Below are positions 5,552 through 6,717 of a DNA stretch of 6,717 bases, one piece after another; within the stretch, counting starts at the first letter, position 1; every line of letters begins with the position of its first letter. The position numbers and the translations under genes were made by a program. Below the pieces are notes generated by a model, which saw only the letters and a program-made list of their open reading frames with translations, made no database searches and was not told the origin of the DNA. This stretch comes from Actinomycetota bacterium (GTDB lineage Bacteria; Actinomycetota; Actinomycetes; Streptosporangiales; Streptosporangiaceae). The stretch lies in assembly GCA_003140115.1 (NCBI GenBank), contig PLIQ01000384.1:1-6717 (forward strand), given 5' to 3'.

Positions 5552-6717
5552 GTGGAGGGTGCCCGAAGCGCTGAAGCCGTTATCGATAACGGCGAGTTTG
5601 GCGTTCATACAATCAGGTTCGAGACGGGCCGGCTGGCTCGTCAGGCCGCCGGGTCCGCATTGGTGACTCTGGACGGCGAGACCGTGGTGCTTTCCGCCAC
5701 CACGGCGTCCAAGCAGCCCAAGGAGAACCTAGACTTCTTCCCGCTCACGGTCGACGTGGAAGAGCGTATGTACGCTGTGGGCCGGATTCCCGGCTCGTTC
5801 TTCCGGCGGGAGGGCCGTCCGTCTGAGGACGCCATCTTGACCTGCCGGCTCATCGACCGGCCGCTGCGCCCGTCGTTCGTCAAGGGGCTGCGCAACGAGA
5901 TCCAGATCGTGGCGACCATCCTCGCCCTGGACCCGCAGCACCTGTACGACGTGGTGGCGATCAACGCCGCGTCCATGTCCACCCAGCTGGCGGGCCTGCC
6001 GTTCTCCGGCCCCATCGGCGGCGTGCGGGTGGCCCTGATCAAGGGCCAGTGGGTCGCCTTCCCCGCCCACGAGCAGCTGGCGCAGGCCACCTTCGACATG
6101 GTGGTCGCGGGCCGCGTGCTCGAGGACGGCGACGTGGCCATCATGATGGTCGAGGCCGAGTCCACCCCCGAGACGCTCAAGCTGCTGGCCGATTCCGGTA
6201 GCGGCGCCGTCGCGCCCACCGAGGACACGGTGGCCGAGGGCCTGGAGGCCGCCAAGCCCTTCATCAAGATCCTGTGCGAGGCGCAGCAGCGGCTCGCCAC
6301 CGAGTCGGCCGAGGCCGAGGGCGCGGCGCACCACGAGTACCCGGTGTTCGTCGACTACACCGAGGACGTGTACGACGCGGTGGCCCGCGAGGTCTCCGAC
6401 GAGCTGGCCAAGGCCCTGACCATCGCGGGCAAGCACGACCGTGAGGCCGAGACGGACCGGGTCAAGGCGCTGGCCGTCGAGCGGCTCGGCGAGGCGTGGG
6501 AGGGCCGCGAGAAGGAGATCAGCGCGGCGTTCCGCTCGCTGACCAAGAAGCTGGTCCGGGAGCGGGTCATCCGGGACGGCCTGCGCATCGACGGCCGCGG
6601 CCTGACCGACATCCGGCCGCTGTCCGCGACGACTCACGTACTGCCCCGAGTCCATGGCTCCGCGCTGTTCGAGCGGGGCGAGACCCAGATCCTGGGCGTG
6701 ACCACGCTGAACATGCT
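5552..6717 (+). CDS. pnp: Polyribonucleotide nucleotidyltransferase (PNPase/GpsI), 5' part
   Basis: 388 codons are present before the right edge, about half of the usual actinobacterial protein (roughly 740 residues). PNPase is a trimeric phosphorolytic 3'-5' exoribonuclease that also adds heteropolymeric tails; in Streptomyces it is the main tailing enzyme. Seen here: the first RNase PH core with AVIDNG (9-14), [17 protein letters not shown] (20-36), [20 protein letters not shown] (62-81), [27 protein letters not shown] (83-109, RNA/phosphate-site region) and [25 protein letters not shown] (135-159). The all-helical linker domain follows (about 225-335, with KALTIAGK and [23 protein letters not shown]). 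The second RNase PH core opens at [13 protein letters not shown] (345-357) and [15 protein letters not shown] (365-379). The main catalytic Asp residues and the KH and S1 domains lie beyond the edge. The start is GTG at 5552 with AAGGAGG ahead. Its first codons are A/T-rich and include an 18-bp palindrome. Confidence 0.97.
   Translation, partial: MEGARSAEAVIDNGEFGVHTIRFETGRLARQAAGSALVTLDGETVVLSATTASKQPKENLDFFPLTVDVEERMYAVGRIPGSFFRREGRPSEDAILTCRLIDRPLRPSFVKGLRNEIQIVATILALDPQHLYDVVAINAASMSTQLAGLPFSGPIGGVRVALIKGQWVAFPAHEQLAQATFDMVVAGRVLEDGDVAIMMVEAESTPETLKLLADSGSGAVAPTEDTVAEGLEAAKPFIKILCEAQQRLATESAEAEGAAHHEYPVFVDYTEDVYDAVAREVSDELAKALTIAGKHDREAETDRVKALAVERLGEAWEGREKEISAAFRSLTKKLVRERVIRDGLRIDGRGLTDIRPLSATTHVLPRVHGSALFERGETQILGVTTLNM
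5576..5593. repeat. 18-bp perfect palindrome in the first codons of pnp
   Basis: GCCGTTATCGATAACGGC equals its own reverse complement. It covers codons 9-14 (Ala-Val-Ile-Asp-Asn-Gly), a conserved PNPase motif, so part of the symmetry follows from the protein. The T-ending GTT and GAT choices, unusual for this GC-rich genome, are what make it perfect. As RNA it gives a 7-bp stem with a UCGA loop, starting 24 nt after the first base of the start codon. Confidence 0.7.

Noticed and set aside
5729..6655. Minus-strand open frame of 308 codons opposite pnp
   Set aside because: It is antisense to an unmistakable PNPase, with no start signals and low-complexity sequence.
1..6717. CRISPR arrays, tRNA or rRNA genes, insertion-sequence transposases
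   Set aside because: I saw no regularly spaced repeats, tRNA-like cloverleaf motifs, rRNA sequence or transposase/integrase motifs on either strand.

Overview
The window is about 70% GC, with strong G/C preference at third codon positions, GTG starts and actinobacterial protein families, so it comes from a chromosome of the Actinomycetes. The rpsO and pnp products resemble those of Streptomyces and related orders, but the genus cannot be fixed from this segment.

Layout from left to right. (1) Bases 1-376, minus strand: the N-terminal part of a TIR-domain protein that runs off the left edge. It starts at GTG, so ATG-only gene finding misses it. (2) Bases 404-725: no gene, but a 58-nt imperfect palindrome (531-588) that folds almost perfectly as RNA read on the plus strand. 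(3) Bases 726-3149, minus strand: a large FUSC-family membrane protein of the aromatic-acid/efflux type. (4) Bases 3150-3253: a divergent control region with an inverted repeat, an 8-bp direct repeat, a good plus-strand promoter and a possible leaderless start for the FUSC gene. (5) Bases 3254-4876, plus strand: a 12-TM APC-superfamily permease. (6) Bases 4877-5046: an imperfect 18-bp tandem repeat over the permease stop codon, a GC hairpin, a promoter candidate and a structured rpsO leader. (7) Bases 5047-5316: rpsO (ribosomal protein S15). (8) Bases 5317-5551: an rpsO-pnp intercistronic region with hairpins. (9) Bases 5552-6717: pnp (PNPase/GpsI), cut by the right edge.

The right half is the conserved rpsO-pnp pair: a small-subunit ribosomal protein made together with the exoribonuclease that degrades and tails RNA. 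The left half is accessory: two transporters facing away from a shared control region, plus a TIR effector or sensor gene. In well-known actinomycetes truB-ribF usually lies just upstream of rpsO; here a permease sits there, so the junction at about 4877 looks like a synteny break.

The best candidates for new biology are non-coding. One is a three-way-junction fold of the rpsO leader that would pair with the first base of the start codon. Another is the 58-nt hairpin at 531-588. A third is an 18-bp perfect palindrome inside the first codons of pnp. The TIR gene is an immunity-type lead, but most of it lies outside the window.
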